From Halospeciosus flavus (GTDB taxonomy: Archaea; Halobacteriota; Halobacteria; Halobacteriales; Halobacteriaceae), in contig NZ_CP122312.1 of NCBI RefSeq assembly GCF_029814175.1, forward strand, positions 1,798,001 through 1,862,000: a stretch of DNA of 64,000 nt, written 5' to 3'. The notes under the pieces were generated by a model. It saw only the letters and a program-made list of their open reading frames with translations, was not told where the DNA came from and made no database searches. How positions within the stretch are numbered: position 1 is the stretch's first letter; each line of letters begins with the position of its first letter. The translations under genes were made by a program, and so were the position numbers. Below, one piece after another: positions 42,755-51,179 of this stretch.

Positions 42755-43612
42755 CTATGCTTGCTCGGAGGGGCCGGTCTGCGCGTCAGGATCCCGATAG
42801 AGGACGTGTCCACACGCCTTACAGTGCGAGGCGTCCGGGTCGTGCTCGGCGAGGCCACAGTTCGGACAGGTGACGTCGACGGTGTCCCGACGGGTCCACT
42901 CCCGGACGATCTTGCTCGCCTGCTGGGGGATGAGGATGACCGCGGCGATGATCGAGGCGACAGTCAGCCACCGTCCTGCGGCCGTTACGGCGAGGATGTC
43001 GCCGAACCCGACCGTCGAGAGAGTCACCGTCATGTAGTAGAAGGCGTCGCCGAACGTCTCGACGTCGGGGTTGACACCGTGCTCGGCGCTGTAGAACAGC
43101 CCCGAGGAGACGAAGAGGATGACGAGCACGGTCAACATGAGTTTCGTCGCGCGCAGGGTGTTGTCCGAGACGGTGCCGAAGAAGAACTCGGCGTCCTCGG
43201 TGAACCGGTAGAAGCGGAGGACACGGACGACCCGAATCGCCCTGAGGAACCCGATGGACGCCACCAGGGTCGGTGGCAGGAAGAAGACCGCGAACGTCGG
43301 CAGGATCGCGAGCAGGTCGACGACCATGTAGGGGTTCGTCACCGAGTCGAGGCGGTCGCGTGCCGCGTACACGCGCAGGCCGTACTCGACGGCGAAGACA
43401 CTCGCGATCGCGAGTTCGAGCACCCAGAGCAGCGACACCGTCTCCGCATCGACCGAGTAGGTCTGTGCGACGTAGATGGCGACGAACACGAGGTTCAACA
43501 CGAACAACACGGCGTCGGCGCCGAACCCGACGGTGGTGTCGTGGTCGTTCAGGTAGAAACGAAGGCGTGCGCGGACGCCCGCACCGTCCGGTGGCGACGA
43601 ATCACTGCTCAT
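42755..43612 (-). CDS. voltage-gated-type potassium channel with zinc ribbon
   Basis: This 285-residue ion channel of the VIC superfamily has six membrane helices, with an S4-like FLRAIRVVRVLRFYRF of regularly spaced arginines. The pore filter TLSTVGFGD (near residue 205) is of potassium type. After S6 comes a cytoplasmic tail with a zinc ribbon, CPNC...SHCKACG. Voltage or ligand gating is possible. It sets membrane potential in a cell that balances molar KCl. ATG 43612 is chosen over the longer frame to 43735. Confidence 0.85.
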   Translation of the reverse strand: MSSDSSPPDGAGVRARLRFYLNDHDTTVGFGADAVLFVLNLVFVAIYVAQTYSVDAETVSLLWVLELAIASVFAVEYGLRVYAARDRLDSVTNPYMVVDLLAILPTFAVFFLPPTLVASIGFLRAIRVVRVLRFYRFTEDAEFFFGTVSDNTLRATKLMLTVLVILFVSSGLFYSAEHGVNPDVETFGDAFYYMTVTLSTVGFGDILAVTAAGRWLTVASIIAAVILIPQQASKIVREWTRRDTVDVTCPNCGLAEHDPDASHCKACGHVLYRDPDAQTGPSEQA

Positions 43613-43685
43613 AGCGGGTGTGGCGGACCGGCGGTCCATAACGGCGACGCCCGCCGTACGTCCGCTCGGTCCGTTCTCGTCGCCC

Positions 43686-44699
43686 TCACTCGCCGTCGCC
43701 ACGCAACCGCTCGTAAGCCGGCCACAGCGGGTCACTCGTCGGCTCGGGAAGTTCCTCGCCGTCTACCTCGACGCCGCTCCCCGACTCGACGCGGCCCACT
43801 TCGGCGGCGCGAATCCCCTCGTCGCCGAGTGCGTCGAGGACGGCGCCGACACCGCCCTCGCGGACCGCCAGCACGACGGTCCCCTCGCTCGAACTCGTCC
43901 ACGGGTCGATGCCGAGGTGCTCGCAGAGGTCGTGGACGCCGTCGCCCACCGGGAAGCGCTCGCGTTCGACCGAGAGGCGGACCCCCGCGGCGTCGGCGAG
44001 TTCGTGGAGCGCGTTGTCGACGCCGCGCTCGGTGGCGTCGTGCATGGCCGTCACCTCGCCGGTCGCGGCCGCCGCGAGGGCGTCGCGGACGGGACTCGCC
44101 TCGTCGAAGCGCTCGCGGGCCGCCGCCACCGTCGACTCGGGGAGGTCGAGGTCGTCGCCGAAGCAGACCGCGAGCAGGCCCGTGGTCTCGATGGCGGGTC
44201 CCTTCGTGACGACGAGTCGGTCGCCCGGTTCCGCGCCGGTCGGGAGCACGAGGTCGGACTCATCGCCGACGGCGAGGGCCGTCCCGGCGCCGACGGTCGG
44301 GAACGAACACCCCTCGTAGGCGCCGGTGTGTCCCGTGACGATGGAGATTCCCAGGTCACGGGCTTCGCGGTCGAACACCTCCATGACGCGGCCCACCTCG
44401 GCGGGGTCGGCGTCGAGCGGGAGGTTCAGGTCGAGTGCGAGGTGGGTCGGCGGAATCCCCGAGAGCGCGGCGTCGCTCACGAGGATGTGGAAGGCGAACC
44501 AGGCCGCCCGGTCGAGTCCGAGGTCCCGGAGGACGAACACGGGGTCGGTCGCGAGCGCGCACACCCGTCTCTCGCCCAGCGAGAGGACGCCGAAGTCGGC
44601 GCCGTGAGTCGGGCCGAGGCGGACGTCGTCGCGGTCGGCACCGAGGTTCGGCGCGACGTGCGTGTCGAAGAACTCGCGGGAGACCTTGCCGGGGTCCAT
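43686..44699 (-). CDS. AIR synthase-related (PurM/HypE-like) protein
   Basis: This 337-residue ATP-binding protein has the AIR synthase fold: N-terminal THGADFGVLSLGERRVCALATDPVF, a Asp/Asn-rich AALSGIPPTHLALDLNLP, VTGHTGAYEGC, then a C-terminal domain with GDRLVVTKGPAIETTGLL and a catalytic-region ATERGVDNALHEL. Members form acyl phosphates (PurM, HypE, ThiL, SelD). There are no hydrogenase genes nearby, so HypE function is unlikely. It follows argD closely (48 nt) on the same strand and may belong to that transcript. Confidence 0.72.
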   Translation of the reverse strand: MDPGKVSREFFDTHVAPNLGADRDDVRLGPTHGADFGVLSLGERRVCALATDPVFVLRDLGLDRAAWFAFHILVSDAALSGIPPTHLALDLNLPLDADPAEVGRVMEVFDREARDLGISIVTGHTGAYEGCSFPTVGAGTALAVGDESDLVLPTGAEPGDRLVVTKGPAIETTGLLAVCFGDDLDLPESTVAAARERFDEASPVRDALAAAATGEVTAMHDATERGVDNALHELADAAGVRLSVERERFPVGDGVHDLCEHLGIDPWTSSSEGTVVLAVREGGVGAVLDALGDEGIRAAEVGRVESGSGVEVDGEELPEPTSDPLWPAYERLRGDGE

Positions 44700-44747
44700 A
44701 CGCGAGCAAGCGGGCGGGATAACTTGAAGCGGGGGGGTCCGAGTCCG

Positions 44748-45878
44748 TTACTCGCCGACGGTCGCGACCATCGCCTCGACGACCTCCTCGACGTGCTCTT
44801 CCTCAATGGTGAGCGGCGGGAGGAAGCGGACGACCGTCCGGCCGGCCGGGAGCGCGAGAATCTGGTGGTTCAACGCGAGGTCCTTGAGAATCGCGTTGGC
44901 GTTGCGCTTGACCTCGACGCCGACGAGCAGGCCCTCGCCGCGGATGTCGCGGACTTCGTCGCCGATCTCGGCTTCGAGGCGGTCGCGGAGGTACTCGCCC
45001 ATCTCGGCGGCGTTGCCCGGGACGTCCTCCTCGACGAGCGTGTCGAGGGTGGCGTTAGCCGCGGCGCAGGGGACGGGACCGCCGCTGAACGTCGACCCGT
45101 GGTTGCCGGCGTTCTCGGCGATCCACTCCTTGCAGAGCGTCGCGGCGATGGGCAGGCCGTTGCCCAGTCCCTTCGCCGTCGTCGTGATGTCCGGGACGAC
45201 GTCGGTCTGGTCGGAGGCCCACAGCGACCCCGTCCGGCCGAGACCGGTCTGGACCTCGTCGAAGACGAGGGCGGCACCGTGGTGCTCGGTGACGTCGCGG
45301 GCCGCCCGGAGGAACGCGGGCGGAGCGGGGTTGACGCCGCCCTCGCCCTGGATGGGTTCCATGATGACCGCCGCGGTGTCGTCGTCGACGGCCTCCTCGA
45401 GGGCGTCCTCGTCGCCGTACTCGACGAACTCGAAGTCGCCCGCGAGCGGTTCGAACCCCTCGCGGTACTCGTTCTTCCAGGTCGCGGCGAGCGACCCCAT
45501 GGTCCGGCCGTGGAAGCCCCGCATCATCGCGACGATCTTCGAGTCGCCGGTGGCGTGGCGGGCGAACTTGAGGGCGGCCTCGTTGGCCTCGGTGCCGGAG
45601 TTACAGAGCCACACCTCGTTCAGGTCGCCCGGCGAGTACTCCGCGAGGTTCTCGTAGAGACGCGTGCGCGACTCGACGGGGTAGGACGCCTGCACGAAGG
45701 TGAGTTTCGCGAGTTGCTCCTGGGTCGCGGCCTGCACCTCGGGGTGGCGGTGGCCGAGCGGGACGCAGGCGTAACTCGCGCCGAAGTCGAGGTACTCCGT
45801 GCCGTCGTTCGCGGTGAGGGTAACTCCCTCGCCGGACTCGATGCCGATGGGCTTCTCGCTGAAGACGAACCCTGCCAT
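44748..45878 (-). CDS. argD: acetylornithine / LysW-amino-acid aminotransferase
   Basis: This 376-residue class III PLP aminotransferase fits ArgD/LysJ. NSGTEANEAALKFAR, MRGFHGRTMGSLAAT, LVFDEVQTGLGRTG and the Schiff-base lysine in TTTAKGLGNGLP are visible. With lysW and argX upstream, it probably converts the LysW-bound semialdehyde to the amine in ornithine synthesis, and possibly in lysine synthesis. ATG 45878 begins MAGFVFSEK; the argB stop is 5 nt upstream. Confidence 0.9.
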   Translation of the reverse strand: MAGFVFSEKPIGIESGEGVTLTANDGTEYLDFGASYACVPLGHRHPEVQAATQEQLAKLTFVQASYPVESRTRLYENLAEYSPGDLNEVWLCNSGTEANEAALKFARHATGDSKIVAMMRGFHGRTMGSLAATWKNEYREGFEPLAGDFEFVEYGDEDALEEAVDDDTAAVIMEPIQGEGGVNPAPPAFLRAARDVTEHHGAALVFDEVQTGLGRTGSLWASDQTDVVPDITTTAKGLGNGLPIAATLCKEWIAENAGNHGSTFSGGPVPCAAANATLDTLVEEDVPGNAAEMGEYLRDRLEAEIGDEVRDIRGEGLLVGVEVKRNANAILKDLALNHQILALPAGRTVVRFLPPLTIEEEHVEEVVEAMVATVGE

Positions 45879-45882
45879 GGTC

Positions 45883-46737
45883 TTACTTCTCACCGAGTGC
45901 GTCGGCCGTGATGGTCGTTCCGTTTCCGGCCAGCGCGTTGGAGATGGGACGGTCGGCGTTGGCCGTCGCGACGACGACCCGCGAGGCGCCGCGCTGGAGG
46001 CCTTCCTGTGCGGCCATCGTCTTGCGGCGCATGAACCCCTCCGCGACTTCCGTGAGGTGCTCGAAGTCCTCCGGGGAGTCGACGCGGTCGATACGGGTCG
46101 ACTCGTCGTCGGGGTCCTCGTAGATACCCGAGACGTCCGTGAGGAGGACGAGGTCGACGTCTTCGCCCTCACTCCCGAGTTCGCCCGCGATGGCGGCGGC
46201 GGAGCGGTCGGCGTCGGAGTTCACGGGCGTGAACGACCCGTCGCTCTCGACGCCGAGCATCGGGACGGAGGCGACCGGCGTGTAGTCCGAGTCGAGGAGG
46301 GTGCGGAGCAGGTCGCCGTTGACCTCCTCGATGGTGCCGGAGTGGTCGCCGCGCTTGATCTTCTTCTTGCCGTCCTCGACGACGCGGACGGCGGACTTGC
46401 GAGGCCCCTTCAGGAGTTGGCCGTCGACGCCGGAGAGACCGACGGCGTTCACGCCCTGGTTCTGGAGGCCGGCGACGATGTCCGTGTTGACGAGGCCGGG
46501 CATGGCCATCTTGAACACGTCCATCGTCTGCTCGTCGGTGAACCGCCCGACGACGCCGTCGGGCGTCTCCACGTACGTCGGTTCGATGTCCATCTGCTCC
46601 AGCGCCTCGTCGACGGCGGTCGAGCCACCGTGGACGACGACGACCTCACGCCCCTCCTCACGGAGTGCAGCGACGTCGGCGAGCGCCCCTTCTGGGTCGA
46701 CCGCGGCGGCGCCGCCGATTTTCACGACTATCGTCAT
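45883..46737 (-). CDS. argB: LysW-bound glutamate / aminoadipate kinase
   Basis: This 284-residue amino-acid kinase (NAGK family) fits ArgB/LysZ. MTIVVKIGGAAAVDPEG holds the ATP lysine, VVVHGGSTAVDE the glycine loop and LTDVSGIYEDPDD the nucleotide site. It phosphorylates the side chain of LysW-linked glutamate. It begins 57 nt after argX, where argC would normally lie in haloarchaeal clusters, and argC is absent. ATG 46737. Confidence 0.9.
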   Translation of the reverse strand: MTIVVKIGGAAAVDPEGALADVAALREEGREVVVVHGGSTAVDEALEQMDIEPTYVETPDGVVGRFTDEQTMDVFKMAMPGLVNTDIVAGLQNQGVNAVGLSGVDGQLLKGPRKSAVRVVEDGKKKIKRGDHSGTIEEVNGDLLRTLLDSDYTPVASVPMLGVESDGSFTPVNSDADRSAAAIAGELGSEGEDVDLVLLTDVSGIYEDPDDESTRIDRVDSPEDFEHLTEVAEGFMRRKTMAAQEGLQRGASRVVVATANADRPISNALAGNGTTITADALGEK

Positions 46738-46794
46738 ACCGTTGGCTGCGAGACGCGAGAGAATGAATCCACCGGACCTGTCAGGGCCTGCCAC

Positions 46795-47658
46795 TCACTG
46801 CGCGGCTTCCTCGGCCTTCGCTTCGAGCCAATCGACGATGCGCGCCGGGACGTCCACCTCGGGGACGGCCCCGTCGAGCGCCTTGAACTCGCAGGTGGCG
46901 TTCACCTCGTGGACGGTGTAGCCGCCGTCTTTCGTCTCCATCAGGTCGATGCCCAGCAGGCCGCCGCCGACCGCCTCGTCCGCACGCTCGACGAGGTCGA
47001 GCACCTCCTCGTCGGGGTCGAACTGCTTCGCCTCGCCGCCGCGGGCGGCGTTGGTGATCCAGTGTTCGGCCGAGCGGGTCATCGCGGCGATGGGTTCGCC
47101 GTCCGCGGCGACGACGCGGATGTCGCGACCCGGCTTCTCGACGAACTCCTGGATGTAGAACACCGAGTGCTCGTAGTGGCCGAGCGTCGACTTGTGTTCG
47201 AGGATGGCCTCGGCGGCGTCGCGGGTGTCGATCTTGGCGATGAGTCGACCCCACGACCCCGTGACGGGCTTCAGGACACAGGGGTAGCCGAAGCGCTCGA
47301 TCGACTCCAGGGCCGCGTCGACGTCGAAGGTGACCTCGGTCCGCGGCGTCGGGATGCCCGCCGATTCGAGGGCGAGACTGCCGCGAACCTTGTCGGCACA
47401 GACCGCCGACGTCTCCGGTCCGTTGACGATTGGGACGTCGTAGTGGTCGACGAGGTGGCTGACGTAGCGGACGCGACTCGACTCCTGACACCGATTGAGG
47501 ACGAGGTCGTGGCCCAGGATCTCCTCGGGCGGGTCGTGGACGTCGAAGCGGACGTCACGGACGTCGATCTTCCGGACGTCGTGGCCACGTCCTCGGAGTT
47601 CGTCGAGGAGGAGGCGCTCGTCCTCGCGAATCCGGGAGTAGAGGAAGCCGATCTCCAC
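46795..47658 (-). CDS. argX: LysW-glutamate/aminoadipate ligase (ArgX/LysX)
   Basis: This 287-residue ATP-grasp ligase attaches glutamate or aminoadipate to the C-terminal Glu of LysW. The pattern LNRCQESSRVRYVSHLVDHYDVPIVNGP and PCVLKPVTGSWGRLIAKID are ATP-grasp elements, and GLLGIDLMETKDGGYTVHEVNATCEFK supplies the magnesium-binding E...N. It starts at GTG 47658, three nt after the lysW stop, an arrangement that couples carrier and ligase. End at 46795 (EEAAQ). Confidence 0.9.
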   Translation of the reverse strand: MEIGFLYSRIREDERLLLDELRGRGHDVRKIDVRDVRFDVHDPPEEILGHDLVLNRCQESSRVRYVSHLVDHYDVPIVNGPETSAVCADKVRGSLALESAGIPTPRTEVTFDVDAALESIERFGYPCVLKPVTGSWGRLIAKIDTRDAAEAILEHKSTLGHYEHSVFYIQEFVEKPGRDIRVVAADGEPIAAMTRSAEHWITNAARGGEAKQFDPDEEVLDLVERADEAVGGGLLGIDLMETKDGGYTVHEVNATCEFKALDGAVPEVDVPARIVDWLEAKAEEAAQ

Positions 47659-47661
47659 GGC

Positions 47662-47826
47662 TCACTCGCCCCAGTCTTCTTCGAGTTCGGGCGCCGGTTC
47701 GAGGGCGACGGGTTCGACGCCGGTCACTTCGAGTTCGCTCCCACAGGTCGCACAGTCGAGGATCTCGCCGACTTCGACGTTCTCGGGCAACTCGACGTCC
47801 GCACCGCACTCGGGACAGATGGTCAT
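47662..47826 (-). CDS. lysW: amino-group carrier protein LysW/ArgW
   Basis: This 54-residue acidic protein, MTICPECGAD..., has a zinc ribbon of Cys4, Cys7, Cys25 and Cys28 and ends EEDWGE. The terminal Glu54 is the residue to which the amino acid is linked for ornithine (and possibly lysine) synthesis. It is too short for standard ORF detection and was found on the minus strand directly before argX. A TATA at 47847-47855 is correctly spaced for a leaderless transcript. It heads the lysW-argX-argB-argD operon. Confidence 0.9.
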   Translation of the reverse strand: MTICPECGADVELPENVEVGEILDCATCGSELEVTGVEPVALEPAPELEEDWGE

Positions 47827-47846
47827 GCCCGTCTGTACTCACACCG

Positions 47847-47855
47847 GGAATATAA
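47847..47855 (-). promoter_or_regulatory. TATA box of the lysW operon
   Basis: On the minus strand the sequence GTTATATTC lies 21-29 nt before the lysW ATG at 47826. The 145-nt divergent region to 47972 also holds AAAATATAA at 47914-47922 for the rightward gene. Confidence 0.55.
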
Positions 47856-47971
47856 CGTTCCTGCAAACCTATCGAATATCCAACCAAACTGTACTTCAGT
47901 CCGAACGCGGACAAAAATATAATTCTGCAGACATTTATGCCGTCTCCGGCCCACTCTCCAGACGAGAACAG

Positions 47972-48241
47972 ATGGACGCACACCGCCACCTCGAAACCAC
48001 GCTGTACCGCCTCGTGACCGTCCTCGTCGTCGCCATGCTCGCTTTCGCCGCCGCGCTCTTCGCGGGGGAGAGCGACGTCGGCACGGCGTTCGCACTCGTC
48101 GTCGGTGGGGGCGCGGCCGTCACCGGGAGCACCGCTGCGCTCCTCCTCGCCGTCCGGGGCGTCGGCCGCGTCGTCGAGGAACTCGACGTCCGGCACCGTC
48201 GCCGCGTCCGCAGTCGCCGCACCCACGGCCGACTCTCGTAG
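47972..48241 (+). CDS. small two-helix membrane protein
   Basis: This 89-residue protein has two hydrophobic helices (about residues 12-31 and 38-62) and an Arg-rich cytoplasmic tail (VRHRRRVRSRRTHGRLS). Such basic ends often follow the positive-inside rule. The family is unknown to me. ATG 47972 (MDAHRHLETT) is preferred over a longer frame from 47819 that overlaps the lysW promoter. It is 60 nt before nadM. Confidence 0.5.
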   Translation: MDAHRHLETTLYRLVTVLVVAMLAFAAALFAGESDVGTAFALVVGGGAAVTGSTAALLLAVRGVGRVVEELDVRHRRRVRSRRTHGRLS

Positions 48242-48301
48242 GGTGCGTCGCGTGCACCACTGGCGACGGGATTTATTCGGGAGCGCTCCGAACCGACGGC
48301 C

Positions 48302-48793
48302 GTGACCAGGGCGGCGTTTCCCGGCCGGTTCCAACCGTTCCACCGCGGCCACTACCGCACGGTGCGTACCTACCGCCAGCGCTACACGGAGTTCGTCGTC
48401 GCCATCGGCAGTCCGCGGAAGTCCCGGACGGACCGGAACCCCCTGACCGCCGACGAGCGCGAAGAACAGATTCGCGCCTGCTTCCCGTCGGTCGAAATCG
48501 TCCGTGTCCGCGACGAGGACCGCGGCGAAGAGGGGTACCCGGTGTGGGCCGAGCACCTCGTCCGCGAGACCGGCGCGGACGTGATCATCTCGGGCAACGA
48601 CCTCGTCCAGCGCCTCGTCCGCGAGCACACCGACGCCGACGTCCACCAACAGGAGATGCACTACCCCGAGAAGTTCTCCGGGACCGAGATTCGCCGCCGC
48701 ATCCGCGCGGACGAGACGTGGCGCGACCTCGTACCGGACTGCTGTGAGGACGTCGTCGCCGCGTACGAGGACGTGATTCGTGAGAGTGGCTAG
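48302..48793 (+). CDS. nadM: nicotinamide-nucleotide adenylyltransferase (NadM)
   Basis: This 163-residue archaeal-type nucleotidyltransferase has the HxGH-class start FPGRFQPFHRGHYRTV and the C-terminal FSGTEIRRRI (ISxxxxR-like). It joins ATP and nicotinamide mononucleotide to make NAD+. The length (about 165-180) is that of archaeal NadM, not bacterial NadD. It uses a GTG start. The NAD synthetase gene follows after 293 nt on the same strand; I see no gene in that gap. Confidence 0.88.
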   Translation: MTRAAFPGRFQPFHRGHYRTVRTYRQRYTEFVVAIGSPRKSRTDRNPLTADEREEQIRACFPSVEIVRVRDEDRGEEGYPVWAEHLVRETGADVIISGNDLVQRLVREHTDADVHQQEMHYPEKFSGTEIRRRIRADETWRDLVPDCCEDVVAAYEDVIRESG

Positions 48794-49086
48794 TGGTCGG
48801 CTATCAGGCCCGGTTACGGTCGGCAGAGGTAGAGACAGAGCGTGTGACGATGCTCCGTCGAGGTTGGATCCGATGACGCTGGCAGTCTCCCCCCAGAGTC
48901 AACCAGCGCACTCTGTGCTACGGGATATCCATCAATAGAGCCTGTGCCGAACTGTATACCCAGTCTGTAGCGAGAGGTTATCAGTATAGGTCGGCGGGTT
49001 GGTTCGGCGCGCGGTCGGCCGACTGGGCGGTCACCGGCCTGGCCCCTCCTTTCATACGCCCGCCACACGCAGTTCCACGCGAGACG

Positions 49087-49863
49087 ATGGCCGAACGCGT
49101 CGACCTCACGGAAGCGGCCGAGCGAATCCGGAACTTCTACGCCGACGAACTCGACGAGACGGGTCTCGACGGGTACGTGGTCGGTGTGAGCGGCGGTCTC
49201 GACTCCGCGCTCGCGTTGCGCCTCGCCGTCGACGCCGTCGGCGCGGACGAGGTGCTGGGGATGGTCCTCCCGGGCGAACCGTCGAGCGCCGAGAACATGC
49301 GCGACGCCCGGCAACTCTGCCGGCGCCACGACGTCGAGTTCCGCGAACGCCACATCGGGCCGATGGTACGGGAGTTCGTCGACGCGCTCCCCACGGACTG
49401 CTCGAAGACGACGGTCGGCAACGTCCGCGCGCGGGTGCGAATGGTCCTCCTCTACGAGGCGGCCAACGAACGCGACCTGCTCGTCGTCGGGCCGGACAAC
49501 CGCTCGGAGTACCTGCTGGGCTACTTCACGAAGTACGGCGACGGTGCGGCCGACGTCGCGCCACTCGGTGACCTCTACAAGACCGAGGTGTACGATCTCG
49601 CCCGCGAGGTCGGACTCCCCGAGAAGTACGTCGAGAAGACCCCCACGGCCGAACTCTGGGAGGGACAGACCGACGAGGGCGAAATCGGCGCCCCCTACGA
49701 GGACGTCGACCCCGTGCTGAAGGCCTACGTCGAGGACGGTCTCGACGTGACCGCGACCATCGAGCGGACGGGCGTCGAGAGCGAGACGGTCGAGCGCCTC
49801 GTCGACATGTACGAAGGGTCGACGCACAAACGCGAGCGCCCACCGACCCCTGGGCTACGGTAA
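49087..49863 (+). CDS. nadE: NAD+ synthetase (NH3-dependent)
   Basis: This 258-residue N-type ATP pyrophosphatase has the PP-loop GVSGGLDSALAL (SGGLDS at residues 35-40), a characteristic VVGPDNRSEYLLGYFTKYGDGAADVAPLGDLYKTEV block and a late PTAELWEGQTDEGEIG. It amidates nicotinic acid adenine dinucleotide using ammonia. No glutaminase domain is present. With nadM it forms a NAD biosynthesis neighbourhood. The substrate loop has PDNRSE where many enzymes have GTGNKTE. Confidence 0.9.
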   Translation: MAERVDLTEAAERIRNFYADELDETGLDGYVVGVSGGLDSALALRLAVDAVGADEVLGMVLPGEPSSAENMRDARQLCRRHDVEFRERHIGPMVREFVDALPTDCSKTTVGNVRARVRMVLLYEAANERDLLVVGPDNRSEYLLGYFTKYGDGAADVAPLGDLYKTEVYDLAREVGLPEKYVEKTPTAELWEGQTDEGEIGAPYEDVDPVLKAYVEDGLDVTATIERTGVESETVERLVDMYEGSTHKRERPPTPGLR

Positions 49864-49944
49864 CGAACGTCGTCCGACGGTGCGCACCTCTCTCGAATAT
49901 TTAGATATTCTCTTACCTAGGTGTCGCCTTGGAGTAACGGCTGT

Positions 49945-50325
49945 ATGTCTACTCCGAACGACCTACTCGCCTTTCTGCAGCGGCGAGCGGGGAACACGCT
50001 CCGAATCGTCGTCACCTACGACGCGGACGGGTTCGATCTCGAATACGTCCGCGACGACCTCGACCGCGCGACGGTCGACGCGACCGTCAGCGACATCCAC
50101 GCCCGCCTGACGTCGAAGCCTGCACCGAGCGAAGACGAGTGCGCCGAGCACCTGGGCCGCCGGTACGTCTCGCTCCAACTCCGCGAGGAGGCCGTCGTGT
50201 TGAACTTCCCGACGGACCCGAACGCCGGCCGCGTCGTCACCCTCGAACCCGAGGCGGCCCGGCAACTCACCGGGTTCGTCGCCGAGTGCTCGAAGCGGGT
50301 GTATTCGAGCGAGATTCCGGTCTGA
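49945..50325 (+). CDS. uncharacterised haloarchaeal protein (DUF7522-like, second copy)
   Basis: This 126-residue soluble protein resembles the one at 6390-6803: TLRIVVTYDADGFDLEYVRDD then a helix VDATVSDIHARL and a strand RYVSLQLREEAVVLNFP. No enzymatic motif is visible. ATG 49945 (MSTPNDLLAFLQRR) is the natural start. It is 65 nt before nucS on the same strand. Confidence 0.6.
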   Translation: MSTPNDLLAFLQRRAGNTLRIVVTYDADGFDLEYVRDDLDRATVDATVSDIHARLTSKPAPSEDECAEHLGRRYVSLQLREEAVVLNFPTDPNAGRVVTLEPEAARQLTGFVAECSKRVYSSEIPV

Positions 50326-50390
50326 GCGTTCGCGACGAGTCGTCCCACCGACCACGTTTCTTTTCTCCGCGTACTGGCTACCTCGGTGTG

Positions 50391-51116
50391 ATGACCGACG
50401 TCCCGGACGCGGCGCGCACGCTCGTCGACCCGATGCCTACGGCGGCCGCCGACCTGCTGGACGAGGCGCGAGAGACCGGTGCCGTCGTCGCCCTGTTCGG
50501 CCGCTGTACCGTCGACTACGACGGCCGAGCGAGCGGCCACCTCGGTCCCGGCGACCGCCACGTCCTCTGCAAACCGGACGGGACGCTCCTCGTCCACGAC
50601 CCGGAGGGCCACCAACCCGAAGCGTGGCACGCCGCGGGCGCGGAACGCGAGGCCACGGTCGACGGCACCGACACGCTCGTCCTCCGCAGCGAGCGCGACG
50701 ACGGGACACTCGTCGTCCGATTCGAGGCGCTCGCACACGTCGCCGCCCACACCGTCGAGTCGACCGGCGAGACCGAGGTGACGGGCACCGAAGAGGACCT
50801 CCGCCAGCGCGTCCTCGACGACCCCTCGCTCGTCGAGGCTGGGTTCCGTCCGCTCGCCGTCGAGCGCGAGACCGACGCGGGACCCGTCGACGTCTACGGG
50901 GAAGACGCCGAGGGGCGGACCGTCGCCGTCGAGTTGAAGCGCCGCCGGGTCGGCCCCGACGCCGCCGGCCAACTCGAACGCTACGTCGACGCACTCGAAC
51001 GCGACCTCCACGCCGACGCCGAGGTCCGCGGAATCCTCGTCGCCCCGTCCGTGACAGACCGCTGTCGTCAGACCCTCGCCGCCGCCGGACTGGAGTTCGT
51101 CTCCCTCACGCCGTGA
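50391..51116 (+). CDS. nucS: mismatch/branched-DNA endonuclease NucS (EndoMS)
   Basis: This 241-residue nuclease matches archaeal NucS/EndoMS. An N-terminal beta-barrel DNA-binding and dimer domain (LFGRCTVDYDGRASGHLGPGDRHVL with the typical KPDGTLLVHD) leads to a RecB-like catalytic domain. That domain has Asp167 (VDVYG), Glu181 and Lys183 in VAVELKRRRVGPDAAGQLERYV. EndoMS cuts mismatched duplexes on both strands and provides MutS-independent mismatch repair in some archaea. It sits between two mutS genes here. ATG 50391 is chosen over a longer frame starting at 50139 in another gene. Confidence 0.92.
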   Translation: MTDVPDAARTLVDPMPTAAADLLDEARETGAVVALFGRCTVDYDGRASGHLGPGDRHVLCKPDGTLLVHDPEGHQPEAWHAAGAEREATVDGTDTLVLRSERDDGTLVVRFEALAHVAAHTVESTGETEVTGTEEDLRQRVLDDPSLVEAGFRPLAVERETDAGPVDVYGEDAEGRTVAVELKRRRVGPDAAGQLERYVDALERDLHADAEVRGILVAPSVTDRCRQTLAAAGLEFVSLTP

Positions 51117-51179
51117 CGTTAGGCTCACGATGATACCTCGTCCCACACACTGATTGACCCGGAGGTGGAAGTCGAACAC

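Noticed and set aside
48794..49086. A hidden gene or RNA between nadM and nadE
   Set aside because: Both strands were read; no frame with a plausible start, promoter and protein-like composition, and no convincing stem-loop, was found.
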